Assembly: GCF_900105945.1 (NCBI RefSeq)
Contig: NZ_FNSO01000004.1
Coordinates: 3,348,001-3,412,000, forward strand
DNA: 64,000 nucleotides
Source of the DNA: Amycolatopsis tolypomycina
Lineage (GTDB): Bacteria > Actinomycetota > Actinomycetes > Mycobacteriales > Pseudonocardiaceae
Reading direction: 5' to 3'
Each line of letters opens with the position of its first letter. Position 1 is the first letter of the stretch. Shown here piece by piece: positions 7,960 through 15,471 of this stretch. Below the pieces are notes generated by a model that had not been told where the DNA came from, did no database searches, and saw only the letters and a program-made list of their open reading frames with translations. A program made the position numbers and the translations under genes.

Positions 7960-8616
7960 ATGAAACTGCGACTCCTTTCCGTGCTCGGCGCCGTCCTGGT
8001 GGCCATGCTGGTGCCGGCACCCGGCGCGCGGGCGGGCAACTGGGCGGTGACCTACCCCGACCCGCTGCCGGACACGTTCCGGGCCGGTCAGCCCTACACC
8101 GTCGGGTATTGGGTGCTGCAGCACGGTTCCCACGTCACCGACGGGGAGCTGGGCGTGACGGCGCTCGTCTTCACGCCCGAGCAGGGCGGGCCCGTGGTGT
8201 TCCCCGGGGTCGCCCTGCGCGAACCCGCGCACTACGCGACCGCGGTCGTCCTGCCCCACGACGGGGTGTGGCGGGTGTCGGCGCGGCAGGGCATCTTCGC
8301 CGACTACGAAATCGGCACGCTGACGGTGCCCGGTCGGCTGGCGGTCCAGCCACCCCCGGCCCCGATGGCCTGGGCCGAAAAGCAGCCGTGGGGCGCGATC
8401 CGGCCCCCGATCGCCCCGAACGACGGCCGCACCGTGCCGATCCGGACGTTCGCGCCGACTGCGGTGGCGGCCACGCCGGAGGCACCGGCGTCGCTCGGGG
8501 CCGTGCTGGCCGTGGCCGGCCTCGTCGTCGCCGGGGGAGCCGTGCTGCTGGTGGGCGGCCGCCGCGTGCGGCGACGGCTGCGCAAGGACGCTCGGTCGCG
8601 GATTCGAACGTCATGA
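7960..8616 (+). CDS. Secreted membrane-anchored beta-sandwich protein
   Basis: 218 residues. A signal peptide spans residues 1-25 (MKLRLLSVLGAVLVAMLVPA then PGARA). Residues 30-130 look like an Ig/FixH-type beta sandwich (YPDPLPDTFRAGQPYTVGYWVLQHG...). A Pro-rich linker follows. Residues about 175-195 form a C-terminal transmembrane helix followed by a basic tail (GGRRVRRRLRK), so the fold faces outwards. It is divergent from the sigma gene and could be a target of that sigma. Its stop codon is formed by the first bases of the palindromic repeat at 8612. The function is unknown. Confidence 0.75.
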   Translation: MKLRLLSVLGAVLVAMLVPAPGARAGNWAVTYPDPLPDTFRAGQPYTVGYWVLQHGSHVTDGELGVTALVFTPEQGGPVVFPGVALREPAHYATAVVLPHDGVWRVSARQGIFADYEIGTLTVPGRLAVQPPPAPMAWAEKQPWGAIRPPIAPNDGRTVPIRTFAPTAVAATPEAPASLGAVLAVAGLVVAGGAVLLVGGRRVRRRLRKDARSRIRTS

Positions 8617-8660
8617 ACGACTCTTTCATGACGTCCCACGTCATGAAAGAGTCGTTCATG
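8612..8660. repeat. Palindromic repeat, copy 1 (likely bidirectional terminator)
   Basis: Perfect 23-bp arms flank a 3-base loop CCC. Each arm is the unit TCATGAA-AGAGTCG-TTCATGA (or its reverse), itself an 8-7-8 imperfect palindrome. The same unit pair recurs at 39611. Both convergent neighbours end inside the element: the TGA at 8614 stops one gene and the TGA at 8658-8656 stops the lacI gene on the other strand. Confidence 0.85.
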
Positions 8661-9696
8661 GCATCCGCTCCAGCAGCGTGTTCGACGACCGGACGAACGA
8701 GTCGGCGCAGCCGCACGAACCCCGGGTCGTCAGCCGGGTGGGCAGGGTGTGCAGCCCGCTCGGGCGCGGTTCGTCGCCGAGGGCGCCCACGAGCAGCTCG
8801 GCCGCCAGCTTGCCCATCTCGAAGATCGGCTGCTCGGCCGTGGTGAGACCGGGACTGGTGTAGGCCGCGTACTCGATGCCGTCGAACGAGGCGACCGCGA
8901 GATCGTCCGGGACCCGCAGGCCGTGGTCGGTGGCGGCGCGCAGGAGGCCGAGCGCGGCGAGGTCGCTGGTGACGAACAACGCGGTCGGCGCGTGCGGCCC
9001 GGCCAGCAGCGCTGCGAGCGCCTCGTAGCCGGCCCGGCCGCCGAACGGGCGGCGCAGCACCGGCAGCGCGGTGAGGCCGGCCTCGGCCAGCGCGCGCTGG
9101 TACCCGGCCACGCGGTCGCGGGAGGTCGAGACGTCCGGACCGCTCAGGCAGGCGATCCGCGTGTGGCCGTGCCCGATGAGGTGCGCGACGACCTCGCGCG
9201 CCCCGTCGACCGCGTCGGCCACGACGGTCGGCACGTCCCCGTCGCCGAACGACCGGTCGACGAACACCACCGGCGTCGGGATCTTCGCGTACTCCGCGCG
9301 CAGCGCGGGACCCGTCGTCGACGGGATCGCCAGCACGCCCTCCACCTGCCGGTCCAGGAACGCGCGCAGGTAACCGAGTTCGCGCGTCTCGTCGTCGGCG
9401 GCATTGCCGACCAGCAGCGGGTAGCCGAACCGGTGCGCCGTCTCCTCGACCGCGCGGGCGAGCAGCGCGAAGTAGGGGTTCGCGCTGTCGGGGATGACCA
9501 GCCCGAGCGCGTGGCCCTTCGCCATCCGCAGGGACCGGGCCACCGTGTTGGGCCGGTAGCCGAGCTCGTCGATCGCGGCGAGGATCCGCTCGCGGGTTTC
9601 CGGGGCGACGCGCCGGGGCCCGTCGTTGAGCACGTAGCTGACCAGCGCCGGAGACGTCCCCGCCCGCCGGGCGACGTCCGCCCGCGTCACCGCCAT
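8656..9696 (-). CDS. LacI-family repressor of the ribose operon
   Basis: 346 residues from the ATG encoding MAVTRADVARRAGTSPALVSYVLND. The helix-turn-helix and hinge helix occupy residues 1-58, ending YRPNTVARSLRM. The rest is a periplasmic-binding-protein-like effector domain (LGLVIPDSANPYFALLARAVEE, VVFVDRSFGDGDVPTV, FVTSDLAALGLLRA). It diverges from a sugar ABC operon, and two LacI-type palindromes lie in the 148-bp gap. It is therefore almost certainly an RbsR-like local repressor released by ribose or a related pentose. An upstream in-frame start is possible but lacks an SD. The stop codon lies inside the palindromic repeat. Confidence 0.9.
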   Translation of the reverse strand: MAVTRADVARRAGTSPALVSYVLNDGPRRVAPETRERILAAIDELGYRPNTVARSLRMAKGHALGLVIPDSANPYFALLARAVEETAHRFGYPLLVGNAADDETRELGYLRAFLDRQVEGVLAIPSTTGPALRAEYAKIPTPVVFVDRSFGDGDVPTVVADAVDGAREVVAHLIGHGHTRIACLSGPDVSTSRDRVAGYQRALAEAGLTALPVLRRPFGGRAGYEALAALLAGPHAPTALFVTSDLAALGLLRAATDHGLRVPDDLAVASFDGIEYAAYTSPGLTTAEQPIFEMGKLAAELLVGALGDEPRPSGLHTLPTRLTTRGSCGCADSFVRSSNTLLERMP

Positions 9697-9725
9697 CCGA
9701 GAAACTCCGTTCTTCAGCCCGAGTC

Positions 9726-9754
9726 TTGACAAGCAGTGTGCCAGAGCACAGGAT
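9726..9754 (+). promoter_or_regulatory. Promoter of the ribose-type operon
   Basis: TTGACA (9726-9731), 17 bases, then CAGGAT (9749-9754). This is a good vegetative sigma match. The first LacI operator begins seven bases after the -10 box, at the expected start site. Confidence 0.6.
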
Positions 9755-9760
9755 GCCTCA

Positions 9761-9774
9761 TCAACACGAGTTGA
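9761..9774. promoter_or_regulatory. LacI operator O1 (imperfect)
   Basis: TCAACAC|GAGTTGA differs from a perfect palindrome at one base pair. It overlaps the predicted transcription start. Its centre is 45 bp from that of O2, close to four helical turns, compatible with looping. Confidence 0.65.
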
Positions 9775-9802
9775 CGGCGCCTCAGCCCGTGTTCGCACTC
9801 AA

Positions 9803-9822
9803 GAATCAACACGTGTTGATTC
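9803..9822. promoter_or_regulatory. LacI operator O2 (perfect palindrome)
   Basis: GAATCAACACGTGTTGATTC is a perfect 20-bp palindrome with the central CG typical of LacI-family sites. It lies 22 bp before the start of the binding-protein gene, in the leader. Confidence 0.85.
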
Positions 9823-9844
9823 GCTCTGACCAGGGAGAACACTC

Positions 9845-10876
9845 ATGGGAAGCTGGAACCTTCGCCGCATCGTCGCGGTGACGGTCGCGGCCGCCGCGGT
9901 CGCCGGGATGACCACGGCCTGCGGCCGCGGTGGTGACGACGCCAAGCAGGCGAGCGGTCCGAAGATCGCCATCGTCACCCGCAACTTCACCAACCCGTAC
10001 TGGGCCGCACTGCGCGACGGCGCGCTGGCCGAGGGCAAGCAGCGCGGCGTCGAGGTCAACGTGCAGGCCGGCACGTCCGAGACCGACGCCGACGGCGAGA
10101 ACGCGAAGATCTCCACCCTGGCCGGCCAGGGCTACGACTGCTTCGGCGTCGTCCCGGTCAACGCGAGCAACGTGATCACCCCGCTCGTGCCGGTGGCGCG
10201 CGCGAAGAAGACGATCCTCAACCTCGACTCGCAGATCGACCCGGCCGCCTCGAGCGCGGCGGGCGTCTCGTACGCGTCGTTCATCGGCTCCGACAACGTC
10301 GCGGCGGGCACGCTGGCCGGGCAGAAGATGCTGACCGCGCTCGGCGGCACCGGCAAGGTCGTGATCCTGCAGGGCATCGCCGGCGAGCAGAACGGCATCA
10401 ACCGCGAAAAGGGCTTCACCGAGGCGACCGGCGGCAAGCTCGACATCGTCCAGCGCGCACCGGCCGACTACGAGCAGGACAAGGCGCTGCAGGTCACCGA
10501 GGCGATCCTCAAGGCCCACCCGGACATCACCGGCATCTTCGCCGCGAACGACACCATGGGGCTCGGCGCCGTCCAGGCGATCAAGAACGCCGGCCTGGCC
10601 GGCAAGATCAAGGTCATCTCGGTCGACGGCATCAAGGACGCCCTCGCGTCGGTCAAGAGCGGCGACCTCTACGGCACGATCACCCAGTACCCGTACGCCG
10701 AAGGCCAGCTCGCCGTGCAGGCCTGCATCGCGGCGCACTCCGGCAAGCCGATCCCGCAGCGCGTGGTCGCCCCGATCGCCTTCATCGACAACGCGGTCGT
10801 CGACCAGCAGCTCGCTTCGTTCCCGAAGCCGTTCGCGCCGTTCGACAACCCGCTCGCCGCGCTGGTCGCCGGATGA
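9845..10876 (+). CDS. Sugar ABC transporter, ribose-type substrate-binding lipoprotein
   Basis: 343 residues. A lipoprotein signal ends at Cys26 (AGMTTAC). The body is a type I periplasmic-binding-protein fold like RbsB: IVTRNFTNPYWAALRDGALAEGKQRGVEV, PVNASNVITPLV, IFAANDTMGLGAVQAIKNAG, ISVDGIKDALASVKSGDLYGTI. It captures the sugar outside the membrane and hands it to the permease encoded next, with which its gene overlaps by four bases. Two LacI operators precede it. The pairing with RbsD and ribokinase genes points to D-ribose or a close relative. Confidence 0.92.
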   Translation: MGSWNLRRIVAVTVAAAAVAGMTTACGRGGDDAKQASGPKIAIVTRNFTNPYWAALRDGALAEGKQRGVEVNVQAGTSETDADGENAKISTLAGQGYDCFGVVPVNASNVITPLVPVARAKKTILNLDSQIDPAASSAAGVSYASFIGSDNVAAGTLAGQKMLTALGGTGKVVILQGIAGEQNGINREKGFTEATGGKLDIVQRAPADYEQDKALQVTEAILKAHPDITGIFAANDTMGLGAVQAIKNAGLAGKIKVISVDGIKDALASVKSGDLYGTITQYPYAEGQLAVQACIAAHSGKPIPQRVVAPIAFIDNAVVDQQLASFPKPFAPFDNPLAALVAG

Positions 10877-11823
10877 CGGCGACGGCGGCCCGGCCGCGTT
10901 CGTTCGACCTCGCCCGCGCGGCCGACTACGCCGCACCCGGAGCGCTGGTCGTGGTGTGGGTCGCGTTCTTCATCGCGACCCCGCACTTCCTGACTCTCAG
11001 CAACATCGGCGACCTGCTGGTCGCCTCGTCCATCCTGGCCGTGCTGGCCCTGGGCCAGCAGTTCGCCGTCGTGGTGGCCGGGATCGACCTGTCGGTGGGC
11101 GCGAACCTGCCGTGGGCGGCCGCGCTGCTCGGCGCGACCGCGACCGCCGGTGTCCCGCTGGGCCTGGCGATCCTCATCGCGATCGCGGGCAGCGTCGTCG
11201 TCGGCCTCGTCAACGGGTTCCTCGTCGGCTACCTGAAGATGACCGACTTCATCGTCACACTCGGCTCGCTGAGCGTGGTCAGCGGCATCACCCTGCTGCT
11301 GACCGAGGGCAACACGGTCGCGGTGTCCTCGTCGTTCCTGCAGGCGATCGCGCTGGACGGGATCGGGCCGGTGCGCTGGTTCTGGCTGATCGCGCTGGCC
11401 GCCGCGGTGCTGGTGTGGTTCACGCTGTTCCGCACCCGCGCCGGCACGCACCTGCTCGCCGTCGGCGGCGGCTCCGACGCGGCGCTGGGCTCCGGCATCC
11501 CGGTGCGGCGGGTGCGCCTGGCCGCCTACGCGGCGTCCGGCCTGCTCTGCGGCGTGGCCGGGGTGATGCTGGTGGCCCGCAACGGCGGCGCGGACCCGTC
11601 GCTGCAGACCAACTACCTGCTCAGCTCGATCGCCGCGGTGGTGCTCGGCGGGTCGTCGCTGTTCGGCGGGAAGGCCTCGGTCGTCGGCTCGGTGACCGGC
11701 GCGGTGCTGCTGACCAGCCTGGTCAACGGCTTCACGATCATCGGCATCTCCCAGTACTTCCAGACGATCGCCGTCGGCGCGGTGGTGCTGCTCGCGGCCC
11801 TGCTCGCCCGGTTCCGGAAGTGA
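10873..11823 (+). CDS. Sugar ABC transporter permease (RbsC-like)
   Basis: 316 residues with about 8-10 hydrophobic segments, of the branched-chain/ribose permease family (BPD_transp_2). Typical motifs are visible: GQQFAVVVAGIDLSVGAN, GLVNGFLVGYLKMTDFIVTLGSLSVVSGI, GGGSDAALGSGIPVRRVRLAAYAASG and AAVVLGGSSLFGGKASVVGSVTGA. The start overlaps the binding-protein gene (ATGA). It forms the membrane channel of the ribose-type importer. Confidence 0.92.
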   Translation: MTATAARPRSFDLARAADYAAPGALVVVWVAFFIATPHFLTLSNIGDLLVASSILAVLALGQQFAVVVAGIDLSVGANLPWAAALLGATATAGVPLGLAILIAIAGSVVVGLVNGFLVGYLKMTDFIVTLGSLSVVSGITLLLTEGNTVAVSSSFLQAIALDGIGPVRWFWLIALAAAVLVWFTLFRTRAGTHLLAVGGGSDAALGSGIPVRRVRLAAYAASGLLCGVAGVMLVARNGGADPSLQTNYLLSSIAAVVLGGSSLFGGKASVVGSVTGAVLLTSLVNGFTIIGISQYFQTIAVGAVVLLAALLARFRK

Positions 11824-11831
11824 GGCGGCAC

Positions 11832-12590
11832 ATGACAGAGACGAAGTACCTGATCGAGGCCCGCGACCTGGTGAAGTCGTTCGACGCCGTGCGGGCGCTC
11901 GACGGGCTGACGGCGGGCTTCGCCGAGGGCGAGGTCACCGCGATCGTCGGCGACAACGGCGCCGGCAAGTCCACGCTCGTGCGCTGCCTCACCGGCGTGC
12001 ACCCGCCCACCGAGGGGCAGCTGCTCTTCCGCGGCGAGCCGATCCGGCTCGCCTCGCCCCAGGCGGCGCGCGACCTCGGCATCGAGACGGTCTACCAGGA
12101 CCTCGGCCTGATCGACGACCTCGCGGTGTGGCAGAACCTCTTCCTCAACCGCGAGCTGCTGCGGCCGATCCCGCTGCTGGGCGTGCTCGACCGGCCGCGG
12201 ATGATCCGGGAAAGCCGGGACATCCTCGGCGGGCTCGACGTCAACGTGCCGTCGGTGCGCACGACGGTCCGGCGCATGTCCGGCGGGCAGCGGCAGAGCA
12301 TCGCCATCGCCCGCGCGGTCACCTGGGGCAAGTCGATGGTGATCATGGACGAGCCGACGGCGGCGCTCGGCGTCCGCGAAACGGCGGCGGTGGAGAAGCT
12401 GATCCTGTCGCTGCGCGACCGCGGCGTCACCGTGCTCATCATCAGCCACGACCTCGAGCAGGTGATGCGGGTGGCCGACACCGTCGTGGTCCTGCGCCGC
12501 GGGCGGGCGGTCGCGCGCCGTCCGGTCGCCGACGTCACGGGCGACCAGCTGGTCGGCCTGATCACCGGAACCCTTTCGGAGGCCGCGTGA
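11832..12590 (+). CDS. Sugar ABC transporter ATPase, single-domain
   Basis: 252 residues. Walker A is GDNGAGKST, the Q-loop is in VYQDLGLIDDLAVWQNLFLNRE, the signature is RMSGGQRQSIAIARA, Walker B is VIMDEPTAALG, and the switch His is in IISHDLEQVM. The LGVRE after Walker B is typical of the carbohydrate CUT2 class. RbsA-type ATPases normally have two fused ABC domains of about 500 residues. This one has only one and must act as a homodimer, as in FrcA-type systems. It starts eight bases after the permease stop and overlaps the next gene by four bases. Confidence 0.92.
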   Translation: MTETKYLIEARDLVKSFDAVRALDGLTAGFAEGEVTAIVGDNGAGKSTLVRCLTGVHPPTEGQLLFRGEPIRLASPQAARDLGIETVYQDLGLIDDLAVWQNLFLNRELLRPIPLLGVLDRPRMIRESRDILGGLDVNVPSVRTTVRRMSGGQRQSIAIARAVTWGKSMVIMDEPTAALGVRETAAVEKLILSLRDRGVTVLIISHDLEQVMRVADTVVVLRRGRAVARRPVADVTGDQLVGLITGTLSEAA

Positions 12591-12973
12591 AACGCACCGG
12601 CCTGATCAACGGGCAGCTCACCCGGGCGCTCGCGCAGCTGCGGCACACCGACCTGTTCGCCGTCAGCGACTCGGGCCTGCCGGTGCCCGACGGTGTCGAG
12701 GTGATCGACCTCGGCGTCGTCTACGGCACGCCGGACTTCTTCACGGTCCTGCGGCCGCTGCTGGCCGAGGTGACGGTCGAGGCGGCGTGGGCGTCGGAGG
12801 ACGTCGTGGCTGCCAACCCGGACGTCCACCGGGCCCTCGGCGAACTCGTCGAGCCGGAGCTGCTGCCGCACGCGGAGTTCAAGGACCGGCTCGGGCAGTG
12901 CCGCTTCGTGGTCCGCACCGGGGACGCGACGCCGTACGCCAACGTCCTGCTGCGGGCGGGGGTGGCGTGGTGA
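12587..12973 (+). CDS. rbsD: D-ribose pyranase (RbsD-like)
   Basis: 128 residues from a GTG that overlaps the ATPase stop. The protein has the RbsD/FucU mutarotase hallmarks: LINGQLTRALAQLRHTDLFAVSDSG with the catalytic His of LRHTD, IDLGVVYGTPDFFTVL, and the end VVRTGDATPYANVLLRAG. It converts beta-pyranose to furanose ribose, the form ribokinase uses. It is somewhat shorter than E. coli RbsD. The stop overlaps the ribokinase start. Confidence 0.88.
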   Translation: MKRTGLINGQLTRALAQLRHTDLFAVSDSGLPVPDGVEVIDLGVVYGTPDFFTVLRPLLAEVTVEAAWASEDVVAANPDVHRALGELVEPELLPHAEFKDRLGQCRFVVRTGDATPYANVLLRAGVAW

Positions 12974-13869
12974 CCGGAGCCGTCGTGGTGGTCGGCGCGG
13001 TGAACGTCGACCACGTCGTCGTCACCGGCCGGCTGCCGCGCGCCGGCGAGACGGTGGTCGGGCCCGCGATGGTGCGCCACGGCGGCGGGAAGGGGGCGAA
13101 CGCCGCGGTCGCGGCCGCCCGCTTCGGCGCGCCCGTCCGGCTGATCGGCGCGGTCGGCACCGACGACGTCGCCGCGGGCGCGCTGGCCGAGCTCGCGGAA
13201 GCCGGGGTCGACGTCGCGTTCGTCGAACGGCTCCCCGAGGTGCCCACCGGGGCCGCGGTGATCGTCGTCGACGCCGCGGGCGAGAACCAGATCGCCGTCG
13301 GGGCCGGCGCGAACGCCCACGTCGACCCCGACCGGGTCCGGGCCTCGCTGCGGGCGGCTCTCCCGTCGTGCGGCTGCGTGCTCGTCAGCACCGAGATCCC
13401 GGAGGCGGCGGTCGCCGCGGCCGTCGAGGAGGCCACCGCGGCCGGGGTGTGCTGCGTGCTCAACCCCGCCCCGGTCGTCCCGGTCGTCGCGGACCTGCTG
13501 CGGCACGGCCCGATCCTCACCCCGAACGGGGGCGAGGCCGCCGAACTCGCCCCCGATCTCGCGACGCTCGCCGCGCGGTCCGGGGCACCGGTGGTGGTCA
13601 CGCTCGGCGGCGACGGCGTCCGCTACGCGCTGCCGGGCCGACCGCCGGTCGAGGTCGCTCCACACCGGACGACGGTGGTCGACACGACCGGCGCCGGCGA
13701 CACGTTCAACGGCGTGCTCGCCGCCCGCCTCGCGGCCGGCGACCCGCTGGACCGGGCGGTCCGGACGGCGAACGTCGCGGCCGCGCTGTCGGTGACGGCA
13801 CCCGGCGCCCGCGCGGGCGGGCCGACTCCGGCCGAAGTGGCGGCGGCGCTCGTGCCCGCCCGGCGGTGA
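12970..13869 (+). CDS. rbsK: Ribokinase (PfkB family)
   Basis: 299 residues. The PfkB signatures are present: VVGAVNVDHVVVTGRLPRAGETV, the GGGKGANAAVAAARFG motif, an NPAPV substrate segment, and the C-terminal anion hole with the catalytic Asp (VVDTTGAGDTFNGVLAARL). It phosphorylates ribose to ribose-5-phosphate with ATP. The GTG start overlaps the rbsD stop; another GTG lies three bases earlier. It is the last gene of the LacI-controlled operon. Confidence 0.92.
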   Translation: MTGAVVVVGAVNVDHVVVTGRLPRAGETVVGPAMVRHGGGKGANAAVAAARFGAPVRLIGAVGTDDVAAGALAELAEAGVDVAFVERLPEVPTGAAVIVVDAAGENQIAVGAGANAHVDPDRVRASLRAALPSCGCVLVSTEIPEAAVAAAVEEATAAGVCCVLNPAPVVPVVADLLRHGPILTPNGGEAAELAPDLATLAARSGAPVVVTLGGDGVRYALPGRPPVEVAPHRTTVVDTTGAGDTFNGVLAARLAAGDPLDRAVRTANVAAALSVTAPGARAGGPTPAEVAAALVPARR

Positions 13870-13917
13870 CGGCTCAGGAAACCCTTTGCACCCGGCAGGT
13901 AGCACGCTGCGGTGGCC

Positions 13918-13976
13918 GGAAACGGCGTGGTTTCCTGCCACCGCGGTTACGCCGATCGGGTCAGCCACGGTGGCCC
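13918..13976. promoter_or_regulatory. Palindromes upstream of the NB-ARC regulator gene
   Basis: Two inverted repeats lie in the 177-bp gap. GGAAAC-N6-GTTTCC (13918-13935) is the mirror orientation of the TTCCC/GGGAA sites found at the cluster promoters. GCCAC-G-GTGGC is at 13964-13974. They may be operators for the regulator gene at 14047. I see no clear -10/-35 pair. Confidence 0.35.
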
Positions 13977-14046
13977 GGTTTCCCTTTGTATCTGAAGCAA
14001 AGCTCATCGCCCCTTTAGCAATGAGCTCAGGCAGAGGGAGATGGCA

Positions 14047-15291
14047 ATGGGTCGCCCCGAACGCCCGCTGGATCCCACCGCCGGGCCGGTCGCCGCCTTC
14101 GCTCACGAGCTGCGGGTGCTGCGGAACCGGGCGGGCAACGCCGGCTACCGGGAACTCGCCAGGACAGCGCACTTCGCCCCGTCGGTGCTGTCCACCGCGG
14201 CCAGCGGGCGGCGGCTGCCGACCCTGGCCGTGACACTGGCGTTCGTGTCCGCGTGCGGTGGTGACCGCGGGGCGTGGGAACAGCGCTGGTGGAGCGTCGC
14301 CCAGGAGGCACGCACGAAAGCCGTGCGGCCGGCCCAGCTCCCGCCCGGCTCGAGAACCTTCGTCGGGCGTGCACCCGAACTCGCGGCCGCCGCCGCGGCG
14401 ATCGAGGCGGGCGGGCCGGGGAGAGCGCCGGTCCTCGTCACCGGTCCGATCGGGACCGGCAAAGCCGCCTTCGCGGTGCGGCTGGCCGAAGAGGTCGCCG
14501 CGGCCTTCCCGGACGGGCAGCTCTGCGCCGACCTGGGCGGCACCGGGCCGGGTGGCCGGTCGACCGACGACATCGTGCGGGGCTTCCTGCGGGCGCTGGG
14601 CGTGCCGGCCTCCGCCGTGCCCGACGACCCGGTGCACCGGATCGACCTGTACCGGTCGCTGCTGGCCGAACACCGGCTGTTCGTGCTGCTGACCGGCGCC
14701 GGCACCGAGGCACAGGTGCGCCCGCTGCTCGGCCGGACGGCGCGCAGCCAGGTCGTGGTGACCAGCCGCGCGCGGCTGCCCGCCCTGGAGGACGCGCACC
14801 GGGTGGAGCTGGCCGCCTTCCCCCGCGCGGATTCGGTGGCGTTGCTCGGGCGGCTCGCCGGCACGCACCGGATCCACGCCGAGCACTCGGCCGCGGACGC
14901 GATCGCCGCGCTGTGCGGGGATCTCCCGCTGGCCGTCAGCGTCATCGGGCGCCGGATCGCGGTCCGGCCGGAATGGACGATCGCCGCCACCGCCGCCCGG
15001 CTCGCCGGCCGCGAACGGCTGCTGGACAGCCTCGGCGTCGGGGACGTCACCGTCCGCGACCGGTTCACCGCGGCGTACGAGGGGCTTTCCGCCGCGGCGC
15101 GGGCGGCCGTCCGCCAGTTCGGCTCGGACGCCGCGACTCCGGCCGCCGTCGCCGCGGCGCTGGGCGTGGCCACCGAGACCGCCGAAGAGCTCCTTGAGTC
15201 CATTGTGGACGCCGGGTTGCTCCGGCGCGCCGACGTCGCCGGCCGCTACCCGATCCCCGCGCTGGTCAGGGCCTTCGCCGCGGAGCGGTGA
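14047..15291 (+). CDS. Helix-turn-helix / NB-ARC ATPase regulator (truncated AfsR-like)
   Basis: 414 residues. The ATG at 14047 is preferred because the SD GAGGGAG ends six bases before it, whereas the ATG at 14041 abuts that SD. Residues about 10-75 form an XRE-like HTH (YRELARTAHFAPSVLSTAASGRRLP). Residues about 110-400 are an NB-ARC ATPase: Walker A GPIGTGKAAF, the resistance-like GDLPLAVSVIGRRIA segment, and a winged-helix end. The SARP DNA-binding domain and the TPR sensor repeats of full AfsR proteins are absent. It is the first gene of the hydrazine-type cluster and probably one of its two dedicated regulators. Confidence 0.8.
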   Translation: MGRPERPLDPTAGPVAAFAHELRVLRNRAGNAGYRELARTAHFAPSVLSTAASGRRLPTLAVTLAFVSACGGDRGAWEQRWWSVAQEARTKAVRPAQLPPGSRTFVGRAPELAAAAAAIEAGGPGRAPVLVTGPIGTGKAAFAVRLAEEVAAAFPDGQLCADLGGTGPGGRSTDDIVRGFLRALGVPASAVPDDPVHRIDLYRSLLAEHRLFVLLTGAGTEAQVRPLLGRTARSQVVVTSRARLPALEDAHRVELAAFPRADSVALLGRLAGTHRIHAEHSAADAIAALCGDLPLAVSVIGRRIAVRPEWTIAATAARLAGRERLLDSLGVGDVTVRDRFTAAYEGLSAAARAAVRQFGSDAATPAAVAAALGVATETAEELLESIVDAGLLRRADVAGRYPIPALVRAFAAER

Positions 15292-15302
15292 GCTGGCCGA
15301 GA

Positions 15303-15359
15303 TTCCCGGATCGGCGGGAAGAGTTCCCCTACCCACCGGGAACCGGCCGAACCTAGCCT
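15303..15359 (+). promoter_or_regulatory. Cluster promoter A: tandem TTCCC/GGGAA sites
   Basis: Site 1 is TTCCC-N8-GGGAA (15303-15320). Site 2 is GTTCCC-N9-GGGAAC (15323-15343). The starts of the repeats are 21 bp apart, so both face the same side of the helix. A -10-like TAGCCT (15354-15359) follows 11 bases after site 2, leaving the -35 region under site 2. Promoters B (26000-26056) and C (26957-27013) have the same layout. The expected product is the 15472-20546 operon. Confidence 0.75.
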
Positions 15360-15471
15360 TTGCGCATCGGGCCGACGGCGCTCACCGTCCGTTGTGGACA
15401 CACGGTGCCGCCGGCCGTCGCGAGTTCGTGACCACGGAGGTGACTGTGCGACCGACCAAGGAGGTGGCCGG

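Noticed and set aside
12721..15336. Long antisense open frame opposite ribokinase and the NB-ARC regulator
   Set aside because: No motif or SD. It is explained by GC skew at third codon positions of the real genes.
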